A stretch of DNA of 64,000 nt from Ashinkailepas kermadecensis (lineage: Eukaryota > Arthropoda > Thecostraca > Neolepadidae), in the NCBI GenBank assembly GCA_034440615.1, contig JAOTOM010004864.1, positions 248,001 to 312,000 on the forward strand, written 5' to 3'. Below are positions 1 through 13,760 of the stretch, piece after piece (within the stretch, counting starts at the first letter, position 1; every line of letters begins with the position of its first letter). Position numbers and translations under genes: made by a program. Below the pieces are notes generated by a model. The model was not told the origin of the DNA. It did not search any database and saw only the letters and a program-made list of their open reading frames with translations.

Positions 1-3000
1 TGCTGCGTGATACCGGCGCACAGGAAGTCGCTACCAGTCGTGATAACATGTTAATATTCGGCTCCCTATCTGGCCCGTAGGCCGTTGTCAGAGTCATCAC
101 TCTGCCTGCGGATTCACACCCTGCAGCTCGGAGTCCACGGAGACTGCCAGGCTGCCCCCGCCCACTCCCCACGGGGTAGCCACTCCTCATCAGCGAAGTT
201 TTGCAGCTCGTCACGAGCCGCAGCTGCGCAGGGGTGCCGACTCAGTCCTGCCGGAACACCCGTGCCCGCGTGGTCCATGGAACACGTATTTCCGGGGCAC
301 CGTACCGAATGCGGGTTAGCGGAGCAGGCGGTAACCGTTGAACAGTGGAGCGGTGTTGTATGTATCCGTTTATGGCGGCGCCGCTGCCGTTGGGTTGCAG
401 TCACGCGCTGGGTGAGAATCCGGCCAATTAGGGGAAACAGCGTCCTATCAAACCCAACAGCGGCCATATGAAATAATCGCCGCGAGTAACGAGACATAAA
501 ATCCCGACAAGACGGAAGATTGTTGCGTTGATGAGCATTGAAAGTCCACATGTGCTCATTTGTGCGCAAGGATACAATCTTCTCCGTAAGCGCACAGCGT
601 GCTGGTGGCATAGAGACGCGTGCCCGAATGGGTCAAAGGAAGCTATGATCGTACGTTACGGACGTACACAACAAAGAGCAATTGTCAGGAATTTGAATAT
701 GCCGTCTTAGTTATCGATACTAGGCTTGAAGGTCGTGCTCCGAAGACTTTTTACGTTTGCTGCAGCATTGTTTTTGCTTTGAATAGCCCACATGTACCGG
801 GTGATTTAAAGCGCGACCGATTTGGAGAGATTCGTGCTAACACCACCATTATTTTTTTCACCATTGTGCCTGAGCTGTTGCCGGTCTGAACCTCTCAGCG
901 TAGTCAAATGAGCACATGCATAGTGCTTTGTAGGAAAAGATTAGCTTGCAGACCGTCCTGCCTTAGCTTTGCCATCATGCTTTAGCTTTGAAGATCAGGA
1001 TATCTGTTTCACCACTGCAAAGAAATGCAAAGATCTGCATCTGTATCAGCAGAAGCATCAATTTGTGATTGCATACTGCAATTTCTCCTCATAGAAATGG
1101 TGTCACGGCTGCGCTCGCGGCCCCGGTACAGCTGGCCGTTGATTGCGGTCCGCAGAAGGTCCTCGCCAGGCCGGGTAGCGGAGTTGGTGGAGGATAGTGA
1201 TCATAATCCGGGATCCTCACTTTCAATCCCACGGAGGGTGACCCTGTCTTATCAATGCTTTTAGTTTCGTAATTTAATGAATCTGTCGCGTCTGAGATTA
1301 CTTCACCTCTCCGTATATGTGCGACTACGTGTGGCTATAAAACACGAAGACCATTATAGAGTGATATATACAGAGCCAAATTCGACTACGTGGCGCTTTC
1401 AACACATGTCCTTGCTCGCCAACGTCTCTAATGATGTCTTATGTTGGTAATAAGTTAATGTGATGAAATACTACAACCATCCTGAGTGCAGTGCATACCA
1501 AAGCTGGGTAATTTGGCAATAGTACAGGGACTGATGTTCAAACTGCTCCATTGGTGGATCCAAATAGAGCATTTGGAGTGTGTATCTCCCTCCCCATCAG
1601 ATGATGTCACTTCCTGGCCGGAAAGCAGCGTTCCATTGAAACGGCACCTGCGACATTCGCATTTTTCAGCCAAATGTGCCACTCCAGAAGTCTCGAATAC
1701 ACCCTGCTACGGACATTTTCGGCGAGAGGAGTCTTCTGAGAGGAATTTGCGCCGCTTGGGGAGGTTCAAGTACACTCCCTGAATTCTTCCCAATCTGTGG
1801 TACTGCTCCGGCAAATGGCACTCCTTACCCCCGGAACGAGTTCCCCCTTCAACCCGATCAAAAGTCTAGGATCACCAGTGACAAGGAAGCACGCCCGATG
1901 GCAAGACTCGTTCAATGCATAAATCCTACAGAGAACGCTCGTCACCAAGAAGCACCACTAGTATGTTAAGCATGCCGAAGCACTATTAACACAAAACGAG
2001 CTGAGGCCCGCTGCATCTATTTACCTACCCGTTGCGAATCGAGCCGATGTGCGGCTTGTCCGAAAGGCATCCCACCATTTGGCATGCACCGTCGCAGGTC
2101 GCGGGCCTCTCCAATCTCCAAGGCTTGCTGAACACCTGCACGGCTCTAGGGCACCGGCGGCAATTACAGTTGGCCGTCTGCGGTCTCGGCGCATCAGCTG
2201 TGCGGCGCAGGGTGGTCGTCGTTGTCATGGTGACGGCGGGCACCGCCTCGGGCTATTACAGGTCAAGGATCGGCTGGCCGCGGGTGAACCACGACACCAG
2301 ATGGCCCACTACCGCCGTCGACAAGCCAAACCGGTCTCGGCGAAACGCCAATGGAGACGTCTTTGTGCCGGCTCTGCGAGCGTACATACAATCGGCGGTG
2401 CAGCCTGCACGAGCTCCGAGGAGGACGGACGTGGTTGTTTGAAGACCTAGTTAGCGTGTGGGTGTAAAGGGTGGGCGTGGGGCTGGGCTGAGAGAGGATA
2501 ATGGAACAGGATTATGTGGTTCCCACATTGACGCCAGGCAGTAGTCAAAATGGTTTCAAATGCGTCTTCCCCCATTGTTAAAAGCGGAAATGTTTCAATT
2601 AGATGGAACTAATGGCTACCGCTGGTGGCTCTTGGTGGTCTAACATTATGGCATCGTTTTTTTTTGTCTGTGGTGAACAATGGAATATTATGTTAAGCTA
2701 AACTATATTTCAAAATCACCCATGATTTTATTCAAAGAAATGTAGCCTCGTGAGCGTAGGCGCTTATAGCTTTTCACCACCATACACGACCCCAAACCCG
2801 ACAACAGCCGCCGGGAGACCATACCCCTACCTCTGTTGAGAGGGGGGGGATTCCCCGCCCATGCGCTCCAACTTTTGTTTTCTTCCTACGTAGAGAAATG
2901 CGGTCCTCATCGGCGCATAGCCTCATCCTTCATCAGTTAAGTGGTGAAACGAAATTGTGTTTACTTTTTATCGTTGATCCTCGAGGTCAGGTCAAAGAGG

Positions 3001-4904
3001 TCAGGTTCGGGTTTCGCCGACTGACATGCCAATTTTACCGTTTTTCTACTCCAAGCCGCCAAGCAAGTTAAGTAAAGCTTGGCATAAATAGCTACCTGAG
3101 CTTCTGATGTGCACCATGGTACAAAATGTGAAACAAATGTCAGTATCACGCACAGGAGGCTTGGAAAGCAGCATACGCCTTCCGTGTTTCAACGGAATTG
3201 TACCGTAGCTTCTAATCTACGAAATATAGATGATGAAACAAATACAAGTGGACTTGAACAGACGCATTGCAATATATGGTGCCCAAAGTATTATCCTATC
3301 GGGAAAGGTCACACACTTCTAGGGGTAGACTCTGCAAACCTTATTGATTTCCATACTTGTGCATTTTGGGGATAAAAAGGATCATTGAATTATAAGCCAG
3401 CAAAGAAAACTACCATACAAGACAATTTGCCACACAATTGTTCACTTGGATCACATCAGATGACCTGGGTCCTAGGATCATCAATGCTCTAATCATATAA
3501 TTTGACCAATAGGTTAAGAAAAATAATGCTGAATTTGAATCAAGCATTAAAAAGCATCCTAGAATACAATTGTTTGCAAAACGATTATCAACTTAGGTCA
3601 GCCAGAGTCGCCTGGGTCATTGACCTAGGATGATTTTGAAAGGGTGCAAGCATAGAAATACATGTAGAAGGAATATAAACTCATGTAATAAGAACATTCG
3701 ATAACATTTAGCTGCCTAAAAAGGACTATCAATGACATTTCGACAAATTGTCCTTTCTGAGGAGAGGGGCACAGGCACACATCTTGGGCAATAGTTCCGT
3801 GACCTGGCCTGATAGCGACCTGAAGCTTTGCACACTTGTAGAAGACAATGCCCATTATCATATGTAGTCCAATTTTCCCCATGTTGGTTAGGCTGAACAT
3901 TATGAGCATGGCAGCGAAATTTATTTTGACCTTGACCTCACCTGGTGACCTAATCTGAAGTAACCCGACCATTTTTGTTTTGTTTTGTGGACAAATACCT
4001 ACACATCGATGTGCAAAACGTTTAGGTACCTTTGAAATCCTATTTTGTACAGCTCTTGAAAAAGCACCAAAAATGACTCTTTTCTAAACTGGTGACCTGA
4101 CATTTTACCTCGCTTACCTGGGTGACTGGGTTCCGAGACGAAAATGCGAACACCAACAGATCTATTGTTCGATACTGTGCCAATTTAAACGCCATCACGC
4201 CATGCGTTCGGGGTTAACCCGGAAAAAGAATGAACGGGGATGAAAAATCCCCGTCACTCCCGCCAGTTCTGGGTTCACTGAGATTTTGATAAGCCAGTAC
4301 CGGTTTTCGCCATACAAGTAAATTCCCGGCTACGCCTCTAATGAACGGGAATCATGCCGCCCCCTCTATCTTTAGGAATGATGCACACAATGAAATCGCA
4401 CAACACGAAAACGACCCCTAAATTTGATTCCACCAGAACACGGGTATGCATATTGACATACTAACGTCAAGCCGATCGCCTGAAGAAAATTGGCTCAGGT
4501 TAGCGACTTCTGCAATCAATGAGATACTGGTAACTTCTTAATTTGCACTGCCGTAAACTGTTCAGCAGTCCTTTGCAGGATGTTACTCTCCATTGCATGG
4601 CAGGCTCCGGATGAAATGAAAAGACTGACCTCACCAATTAATTAGTGTGTTGACCAACCATGCCATGGACGTAAACAGGTGAAGTTTGACTTCAGAAACC
4701 GAAATTATATTCTGTCGTTTTCATGGCTCTGTGCGGAATGCGTTTGTGCAATTGTGGAATTGTATTTTACTAGATCCGATTTGAGCATGTTAGGCATCTG
4801 TCGATGTTTGAAGTATGCAAATTGTGCAGAAACGAAGAAATGTTTCGAGGAAAGCAGCCCCCCTCGTCTTTGTCTAGCGTCTATCACGCGGCTACTGATA
4901 AATG

Positions 4905-4910
<6 letters not shown>
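1..4910. other. Intergenic, no recognisable gene
   Basis: Open frames are short and without similarity I can recognise. A GC-rich patch lies at about 2040-2450. From 3590 to 4140 TGACCT/AGGTCA blocks recur, as in the 50-kb region. Confidence 0.6.
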
Positions 4911-4996
<86 letters not shown>

Positions 4997-5051
4997 AAAG
5001 AAAATATATATATAATTATATATATATTATAATATATTTTTAAAAATTAAA

Positions 5052-5149
<98 letters not shown>

Positions 5150-5150
5150 G
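4911..5150. repeat. Two GA microsatellites around an AT-rich spacer
   Basis: (GA)n at 4911-4992 and (AG)n at about 5055-5148, separated by AT-rich sequence. The Arg-Glu open frames across it are repeat artefacts. Confidence 0.98.
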
Positions 5151-5556
5151 GTGCTCCCCTTACTTTACTGTACGAGCAGTAAAAGCGTATTTGTTGGACA
5201 AGTGCAAAATAGAGGTGTTCTGTGGTTGCTTATCAACATGAGTCAACACATCCCTATTTAATACTCGTACTTCAGCACTTTAAATGTAATAGCGGTATGG
5301 ATTGCTAATACGCTGCAATAAAGGAAAAAAAAAAACGCTGCATTAATTCCCGGGGGCTTCCGATGCCGAGCTCACTCTGCTTTACCGTGTGTTGAAAACA
5401 AACATTTTAACCCCCATGTCCAATCGCACTGTTTCACAGCGCTGCATGTGTCGGTAGCTCACGTCACGGCACCACGTATCGAACACCAGACTATTGGAGC
5501 ACCCGCACCTGGAGAAGTTCGATAGCAAGAGACTTCTCACTGAACGTCGGTTGGTT

Positions 5557-5781
5557 CAGAGACCATTGAGGCTTCTGCCAGCGCCCGCAGTGGCTAAGCT
5601 AGCCGGGCCGACACGGAGAGCGCGACAACCCCAGAGACCATTGAGGCTTCTGCCAGCGCCCGCAGCGGCTAAGCTAGCCGGGCCGACACGGAGAGCGCGA
5701 CAACCCAAGAGACCGTTGAGGCTTCTGCCAGCGCCCGCAGCGGTCGAGCGAGCCCGGAAGTCACGGAGAGCGCGACAACCC
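5557..5781 (+). repeat. 75-bp minisatellite, three copies
   Basis: Units begin CAGAGACCATTGAGGCTTCT at 5557, 5632 and 5707 and are nearly identical. Because 75 is divisible by three, one plus frame carries a 25-residue repeat (RPLRLLPAPA...RRARQP) through a 162-residue open frame. Nothing else suggests a gene. Confidence 0.92.
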
Positions 5782-7082
5782 CAAGCGCTGATTTCACGCA
5801 AGTCGCAGTCATCCGGATGCCCGGCCAGTAATGACCCCCGGGAACAGTGCCGACGCGGACGGCCCAGCCGACCGGCGAGCGCCACAATAACGCGGCGTCA
5901 CGGGGCCGGCCGTCTCTGCCGGCGCGGACGACGTCGAGTGCCATCACCGCGCGACGGCGCCACAATGGCACTTGGCCGTTGAATGGACAGGAGAGGAGGC
6001 GTCTCCCGGCGAGCGGACATGTGCCGCATCCGGCGGTTTCGGACGCCGGGGTGGCGCGGCGTCTGCCAGCTCGGGACGACGACTTCATTCGATCCATTGT
6101 AGCGACGCCGTCCGACGGTTCGGCGGGCACAATGCCGCTCGTACCTGCCTACCAATTGGATGAACTGGCAATGGCAGCTCGTGTTTAGTTTTCATGCTAA
6201 TTTGGGTCGAGGGTAATATATCTCCATTAACGCATTCAACTCTACTCAGCTCCTTGATACATTGTCGCAGCTAAAGAAGTGCACCCTGATGAGCTGTGAT
6301 GCACTAGTACGTTTGAATAGAAACGAAACAGACGTGAGACAGCCTTTGCTGCATTTGAGGGTCAGATTTATTTTCACTACCCTATGTTTAGCAACTTGCT
6401 ACACTTGACGACATGTGGACATAATGCAGATCGGAGGAAAATGAGACAAGCATTAATCATGGGGCCTGGATAGAACTTGCACTTATACATTGCTGCCTCT
6501 TGAGCTATTATTAAGCTGTTTTGGCACAGTCAAGCAGCCGCAAGGCAATCTAAAACGGTAATTATTCGTGTAATAATTTACTATTCGCTCATTATTGGCA
6601 ATACATCACAAGCTCATAAAGCACGCGCATTAAATGCCGGTGTAGATATCACATATGTGTGCATATGTGTAGTGTTTATGCCTGTGCACCATCGCCGTTG
6701 TGTATGGCACGTGCATACACGACCGATACTCACTCACTTGCATCGGTAGTATTCTCGTGTTTTCTGGAGTCACCTTCCGCCAGAGCAGTCTCCTTCCAGC
6801 AGGTGATCTCTCCTAGCCACCCCAGGGACAGCTGGGAGCGGACAAAAACAGCGCCAATATTCAGCTCATTCGACCGGCTGGCCAATATCCCCGAGCTAGA
6901 GGGGGTCGAGCAATAAAATGCGGTTTATATGGTCCCAGTACGGGAACCGCGTGGCAGGCCGATTGTGAGGTAATAAACTTGTCCACACTGAAGAACCCCT
7001 TCACGTCATGAGGGCTGCGGTGACAAAGGCCGACTTTTTGTTCTATTGTCCGAATTAGCTTTGTGGCTTTACAGCACACATG
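5782..7082. other. Intergenic; GC-rich patch then AT-rich sequence
   Basis: 5782-6190 is CpG-rich with open frames in several phases, a composition effect. 6190-7082 shows nothing I can name. Confidence 0.55.
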
Positions 7083-7376
7083 CATCAAGGCTACGCCCCT
7101 CTGCTCTATGCCCTGATGAATGTCAAGGAGCACACCCTTGTCATCAAGATTGCGCCTCTCTGTTCTATGCCCAAGTGCATGTCAAGGAGCACACCCTTGC
7201 CATCATGACTGCACCCCTCTGCTCTATGCCCTGGTGAATGTCGGGGAGTACACCCTTGCTATCAAGGCTGCGCCCCTCTGGTCTATGTCCTGGGGAATGC
7301 CAAGGAGCTAACCCTTGCCATCAAGGCTGCGCCCTTCTGCTCTATGCTCTGGTGAATGTCAAGGAGCATACCCCTG
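7083..7376 (+). repeat. 59-bp minisatellite, five copies
   Basis: CATCAAGG-type unit starts fall at 7083, 7142, 7201, 7260 and 7319, exactly 59 bp apart. Each unit holds CCCCTCTGCTCTATG and AAGGAGCACACCCTTG. Confidence 0.95.
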
Positions 7377-7764
7377 CCCACAGCTTCTGACACTAAGGCC
7401 ACACATAGCATGGTCCGCTAGATGCCATTGAGATGCTCAGTGGTCTTGAGATCAAACAGTGGTGTACTTTGAGTGTATCTTTACTGTTTTATTTACATTT
7501 CAACCTCAACAAAACCTAGATCATAATTAGCCACGTTCCAGCATGCTGTTCCAAGATGGCAAAACGCCATTGTAAGCATCAAGGTGTTCGAAGCATGGCT
7601 GCTTAAATTAATGGTTTCGTGCAGGATCCACGCTTTACAAGAGCTTTCTAGCTTGCAAAACACTTGTCCCTTCGCCTTCTAAATCATTCATAAGATGGTA
7701 GTTGTGTTCCGTGTGTGCTGTTACAGTAACAAATATTCCACTACATGAACAAATATAACACCAC

Positions 7765-7860
7765 AAGATCGTGGGCTCGAATCCCACGACTTCCTGAGCT
7801 GCCCCAAGCCCATCGGCGACCAGTCGGTGCGAGATGCCGACGACGCTGCATGAACCACCA
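7765..7860 (+). mobile_element. Possible second tRNA-derived SINE family, 3' part
   Basis: GTGGGCTCGAATCCCACG (7770-7787) forms a perfect T-arm-like hairpin with a B-box core. It is followed by a GC-rich body (TTCCTGAGCTGCCCCAAGCC and on) of the kind found downstream of tRNA-related SINE heads. No A box is visible upstream, so it is either 5'-truncated or coincidental. Confidence 0.4.
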
Positions 7861-10570
7861 GTCGAGTGCGCCGCGAAGGGACCCCGCTGTCGTTCTCTGC
7901 GACCGCTGAAGAGCTGCGCGGGCAGGGCGACATTAGCCCGTCACACCCGTCACACCCGTCACACGCGTCACGGCCGCACGGGCGTGCGGGCGGGCGGACG
8001 GCGACCTGCCCGCACCGGCCGCCGACCACCATTAACCCGTCACGCCGCTGACCGGTCGGCCCCGTGGCTGCACCGGCGCACCTGCCAGCTCTCTCGTCGG
8101 CCGGCGACCGTGTCGTAACCGAGCTCGGCGCGTCTGATCGGCAGTACCTTTTGACTTTACGACGGCTGAGCGGCGGCGTTGACTGGCACCGAAACTTGAT
8201 GCAGGTCAATAGTGCAGCGCGCATTGGTAAGCGGGTGGCGTTGTCGGTCGTGGCCGTGACGCCCGGTAACAGAGCCGGCAGAAGTGCGGCAGCCCCGCTC
8301 GCGGCCGATGGCTGCCCCGGAGCCAGTCCAGCTGAGCCCGCGCCAAGTACTGGCAGCCTGGAGCGAAGAGAGTGCATCAATTTGCATATGTTGCTAAATG
8401 ATTGCTATCATCTTTGGTACGTCAAGTAAGACTGGGTCGAGCTCATCAAGTGTCAGGTGACCGAGGACAGACGTAGCCGAGCTAGGCAGGGTTGGCCATC
8501 CGCCTAATCTTTGGTCCATAAAGAATTGATTTTGCGATTTAATGGTAATTGAATTGTGATTTGTGCTTAATCAGGAACAAAGAAACAACAACATCTAATC
8601 TTTTGCGGAAAGTGTTCAGCAATGACGAAAATGCAATGATCAGGCCGGTCTCAGGAATGTTCTGACCATCTCCATTCTGTTCTGATTACCTCTCATCATC
8701 CTTGAAGTGCCACATATGGAGTGGCATCCACTCATGACCGCTTCTGCGCCACCATATTCTCACAACCCTCTCTACGATGCCACCTGCCCATGCCCGCCCA
8801 TGCGCCATCATCCGTATTTTAGGAAGCTTTACTCAATGTTTAAATATTTGCTACTGATATTACTGGGCCGCCCTTTTAGTGTCCACTAAACTCATTGGTG
8901 GTTTGCAGCATTAAGAACAAATCAGTGTACTATTTGTAACGAAATGCATCAACACCGTCTAGAAACCAGGAATGGCTTAGTGATCTTGTTTGTTCCACTT
9001 CCCGAATGTCCGACTTCCGAAACTCTACTGATATACCACTGAAGGGATCCATCCGGTGGTCTATTTTAAATATAATCATATGGATTTGGGGGTACATGGG
9101 TACGGCGGATCCATGATTTCACAAAGGGAAGGGTCAAGCGCCTGGGTAAACTCCTTCTTCATCAGCTGCTACAGACACCTGAACAGACGTGACTCTCATC
9201 CACTTGAATGAAGCGCAGAAACAAAATGCACCTCTGTGTTCGCCTATTTGTTTTAACGATTAGACCCAGTGCGCTTAGAAGACTTCCGTAGGCCCCATGC
9301 ATTTGTATTTTGCTGTTAGGAATATATATTTCCTTCTCGATCGCGGGGATGAAAAGTCATCGCAAGATTATTGTTGGAAGCTTATCACTACTTTATGTAT
9401 ACATACACCATTACACCCAGCGTGGACACCTAATAGAGACACGCTCCTTTGTTGGGGAGATAGCAGATTGCAAAGCGTATCCACTTAGCCAGCTATGCAT
9501 CTTAGGGTGATGGCTCTCGAAAAATTACATGGCTTGCTCAGTGAATAAGCCTTCCAACTTGAAAATATGTCCCAGCTAAACAACAAAGCATAATCAACAA
9601 TCAGAAAAACAACGGGACTCCGATTGGTATGTTATTCGCCTGCGTATGTAGCGGTCTTATATGAAGAAACCAATTAAATATTAGCATCATCCACTTATTG
9701 GAAGCGTTCCACAACGGTTTTCCGGAAGTGTCATCGCACGTTGGATTCAGATATAAACTGGAACTGCATAAATGAAGCTGAAAATATGACCATCGCGTAC
9801 GTACCACGCGTGTAGTGCGGAATGTTCTGAGGGGACTGCATCTCCGCACACCACAATATCCCCAGTATCCCCCGTGGAGACTTTAGTGAGGAACATTACC
9901 GTAACACCAACGTTGGGGTTGTCTCAGTCAACAACCTCCTGGGTGTCGGTCGCTCGCGCTAATCACGACTAGACAATGCGATTTGAGCTTGGTGTGTAGT
10001 GGTAGAAAGGTGGCCACGGAGCCACGAACGTAGGTTTCCAATGAAAATTAGGACTTATTTACATTTGTTACAGATGGGGCACTTACCAACGCACTGCGTA
10101 GCCCGGCATCCCGACGCCGCTCATAGAGGTGATATGCACATACCACCTCATGGATCACCTGTGTTACCACCCTGTGGTATTGCTCCGGTGGTATCGTTCA
10201 AATTGGTGACCTCAGCAGCGGATGATACAATGCCGCCGGCATTCCAGGGCGGTATGCCACATAACCGATGGAGGTTCGGAAATATTCCCCTTCCGATCAG
10301 ATATGGGACGGGACCACCTTTCCACGTGCACCAAGGTGCATAGCGGTAAGATGGCAGCACGACGGAATTGGATTTTCCGTGAGCAACAGCACAGTCATTT
10401 TCCACGTCCGTGGCTGTGCACGCGCATCACTGCAGCCCCAGAGTCCCGGGAGACATCGCCGAGGAGCACCGGCGCGCCGGCTCAGGCTGGTCGCCGGCCA
10501 CGAGCAGCCTGCCGCTGCGCACAGCCTCCTGTGTCTGGCCGTCGGTCTGTCGGACGACTCGAGTGACCAG
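7861..10570. other. Intergenic; GC-rich patch then plain sequence
   Basis: 7861-8350 is CpG-rich with a small (GTCACACCC)n-like repeat near 7940-7970. 8350-10570 holds no gene, RNA or repeat that I recognise. Confidence 0.55.
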
Positions 10571-10711
10571 CTACCGTCACTACCGTCACTACCGTCACTA
10601 CCGTCACTACCGTCACTACCGTCACTACCGTCACTACCGTCACTACCGTCACTACCGTCACTACCGTCACTACCGTCACTACCGTCACTACCGTCACTAC
10701 CGTCACTACCG
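10571..10711 (+). repeat. 9-bp tandem repeat
   Basis: About 15 perfect copies of CTACCGTCA. The three-codon period gives open frames on both strands (SLP, YRH, GSD, VVT repeats), which explains the overlapping ORFs. Confidence 0.98.
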
Positions 10712-11841
10712 TGCACGACAGCTGTTCACCTGCACACCTCTGCACACCTCTGCACACGGTAACAACAGGCAGTGGCCGCGAGACATGGGCGTCACTTTAT
10801 GAAGTTGGTTGGGGAGGGACAAATGATCTCTTTGATGGTCAAAGCTGCCCCGAAAACCAGCTGTATCTAGTGTATGTGCACCCATAGGCCCAATGGTTAA
10901 GCTTCAGCTTGATTTGGGGGCCAAATCGGTGTTTCATTGGGCCAAATCAAGGATTGAGGGGGCCAGTGCCCCCTTAGCATACACAAAGTGACACCCCTGC
11001 CGGAAGAAGAGCGTCGATATGGAGCAGTGATCATGAGAGGACCGTTCGTCTTATTTATCACCCATTAGCCATCGCGTGTCTGAACACAATTTGTGGTGAC
11101 CCAGCCTCCGAGATAGGCACCAAGCACGGCGATAAATTAAGTCGTCATTATAAAAACGGCCCAATGAGACGCCCGGCGCCCGGTCAGCAACGTGACGAGC
11201 CGGCAACAAAGGGACCCGCCCATGCAAAACCGCCTCCGCGGCCCGTCGTCAGCCTCCTAACGTCGCAACAACAAGGTAAATTACAGGACGTCAGCACTGT
11301 GATCCAACTCAACTGTTCTTGTTCACTTCGAAACATCGGCAGGTACCAATTAATCAAACGGCAGCTGAACTAGGAAGCATGTCTGCCTATCAAGCAGACA
11401 CGAAAAACAGCGGTAAACATCTGAACAAAAGGCTAAGCGTCGTATGAATCACCTCCAATCCATCTATCATTCTCTGTTAGCCTTCAAGCACCAGCCGCGC
11501 AAAATGTGTTAAATAAATCGCTTCCTGTTTCTGGCACGCCACCAGAGTTGCGAAAATTGATCACCGGAGAACAAAGCGGACGGTTTCAACAGTACGGTTT
11601 GCGACAGTAGGTCGCAGTGGCCGAAACCTGCGCACGCTGCCGACCGCCGGTAACTCAGTGGCCGGCGAGGCACCGGCGACCGTCCTCAGTGGGTCAGGCC
11701 GTCCCCATCTCGTCGCAGGAGATGTTGTCGCCGGATTCATGGCGTAGTTCTGGCCGCCGTTGTCGTCAATCAAACGTGACTGACCACAGTCGACTGCGGC
11801 GGCAGCGGCACCGAGGAGAGTCGGAGCAGCTCTGCTGACTG
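10712..11841. other. Intergenic, nothing recognised
   Basis: Short CACCTCTGCACA repeats just after the 9-bp array, then unremarkable sequence up to the 67-bp minisatellite. Confidence 0.5.
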
Positions 11842-12485
11842 CTGTCGCGGCAGATCGTCCTGATCTGTGGCAGCTGCCACGTCACTCACAGCCGAGCTGC
11901 TGGCTGCCCTGTCGCGGCAGATCGTCCTGATCTGTGGCAGCTGCCACGTCACTCACAGCCGAGCTGCTGGCTGCCCTGTCGCGGCAGATCGTCCTGCCCA
12001 GCTGCAGCTGCCACGTCACTCACAGCCGAGCTGCTGGCTGCCCTGTCGCGGCAGATCGTCCTGGTCTGTGGCAGCTGCCACGTCACTCACAGCCGAGCTG
12101 CTGGCTGCTCTGTCGCGGCAGATCGTCCTGATCTGTGGCAGCTGCCACGTCACTCACAGCCGAGCTGCTGGCTGCTCTGTCGCGGCAGATCGTCCTGCCC
12201 AGCTGCAGCTGCCACGTCACTCACAGCCGAGCTGCTGGCTGCTCTGTCGCGGCAGATCGTCCTGCCCAGCTGCAGCTGCCACGTCACTCACAGCCGAGCT
12301 GCTGGCTGCCCTGTCGCGGCAGATCGTCCTGATCTGTGGCAGCTGCCACGTCACTCACAGCCGAGCTGCTGGCTGCCCTGTCGCGGCAGATCGTCCTGAT
12401 CTGTGGCAGCTGCCACGTCACTCACAGCCGAGCTGCTGGCTGCTCTGTCGCGGCAGATCGTCCTGCCCAGCTACAGCTGTCACGT
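11842..12485 (+). repeat. 67-bp minisatellite, about ten copies in two variants
   Basis: CTGTCGCGGCAGATCGTCCT recurs every 67 bp from 11842 to 12445. After it, units carry either GATCTGTGGCAGCTGCC or GCCCAGCTGCAGCTGCC, and the two variants are interspersed. The unit lacks stop codons in all three plus frames, so a 263-residue frame runs through it. Confidence 0.96.
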
Positions 12486-13760
12486 CACCGGGAAGAGTCA
12501 CAGCAGCTCTACTGGCCGCTACCGCGACAGATCATCCTGATCTGTGTTGGCCATGTGGTCACTGCGCACACAACCTCAATCTGTCACGGCCACTACAGGA
12601 GCACTACGCTATCACCCGGCTCTACTACAGGCACTGCAGGGATACTGCGAGACCATAAATATGATGTCATAAGTTCCAAATGTCGTAATACTGTACCCTG
12701 GAGCACACCGCTACTAATTCATACAGTCCTGCACAAACCAACAAACGATTACGGGTCGCATTCCTGTCGAGCTTCACGCGAGCCACTGGAGCATGAAGCA
12801 TCGATCTCTATGCACCTGACACCGCATTATTACTAACCAATATATGCCACACCTCCACACCATCTACCTCACAATCGCAGGTTTATCTTTATCGCAGCTC
12901 CACTCTAGGAACCACACTATTAGCAGCTTATCTCTATTGTAGGTCTATACCACATCCACAGCACTACCACAACCACGCCTCTACTAAAGCGTCCTACCAG
13001 ACACCTTACTATCATAGCTCCTCTCTACCCTATCTCTGGGTCAGGCATCTCCCAGTTGATGACGTATGTCCACCGCTGCAGTGCCATCTGACGGCTGCCC
13101 GCTCCACGGTGCGGAAATGAACATCACAGAAATAAACAGCTTTGGTCACCGACAAACAGAGCGTGGATGAACGGTCACATGAGGAGAGCATCACTGCCGA
13201 GTCATTTCCGCTGGGGGAGCGTCAGCAAGGTTGAGTTAGGTGTGCCATGCTGTCGGTCGTGAGCGCGCTGAATAGTTCAGGCCAGCGCACGACCATACCA
13301 TACCGGCTGGACACGTCGCCCAGCCACGACTGGCCTCGTGGCATTGAGAGTCGGTGGCGGCGTCCAATGTGCTCGTACGTCCGGGTCGACTGCCGGTGCA
13401 ACACCGACAGCACGTGGGCTTCACGTGCCCCGAGGCGGCGCACACATGAAAGGCGTGTGACGTTAAGGGTTTCCACTGACGCGTGCGTCGTAAAAGACGC
13501 AATTGCCACCAGCTGTCACAACCGCCGGCTTGTCGTAACGGCGAGCGACTGCTGGCGCGATCTGCGCGTCGCCCGCGGGTGTATAAAGTGGTCCCAGCCA
13601 CGTGGGCGGGCAATCGAGCTGCTTGCTCCACGCGTGCTGGGCTTGAACGTCGCCACTGGCAAATAGCTGTGGGGTACGGTATGACCGTTTAATTTTCCAC
13701 GAAGCGCCGTGTGCGCACTAGCTAAATGTGAAAACGCTCCTGTCGGCGCCTGTGTGGTGT
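12486..13760. other. Intergenic, nothing recognised
   Basis: The open frames at 13236-13666 on both strands overlap each other and have no similarity that I recognise. Confidence 0.5.

Noticed and set aside
3590..4140. Nuclear-receptor response elements (AGGTCA direct and inverted repeats)
   Set aside because: The motif recurs in several diverged repeat regions far from any promoter and is best explained as repeat sequence.
7083..7376. CRISPR-like regular array
   Set aside because: Whole 59-bp units are repeated without unique spacers, in a eukaryotic context.
10268..10802. SLP/YRH/GSD/VVT repeat proteins
   Set aside because: All are readings of the 9-bp CTACCGTCA array.
11867..12836. 263- and 166-residue open frames
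   Set aside because: Produced by the 67-bp minisatellite, which has no stops in the plus frames.
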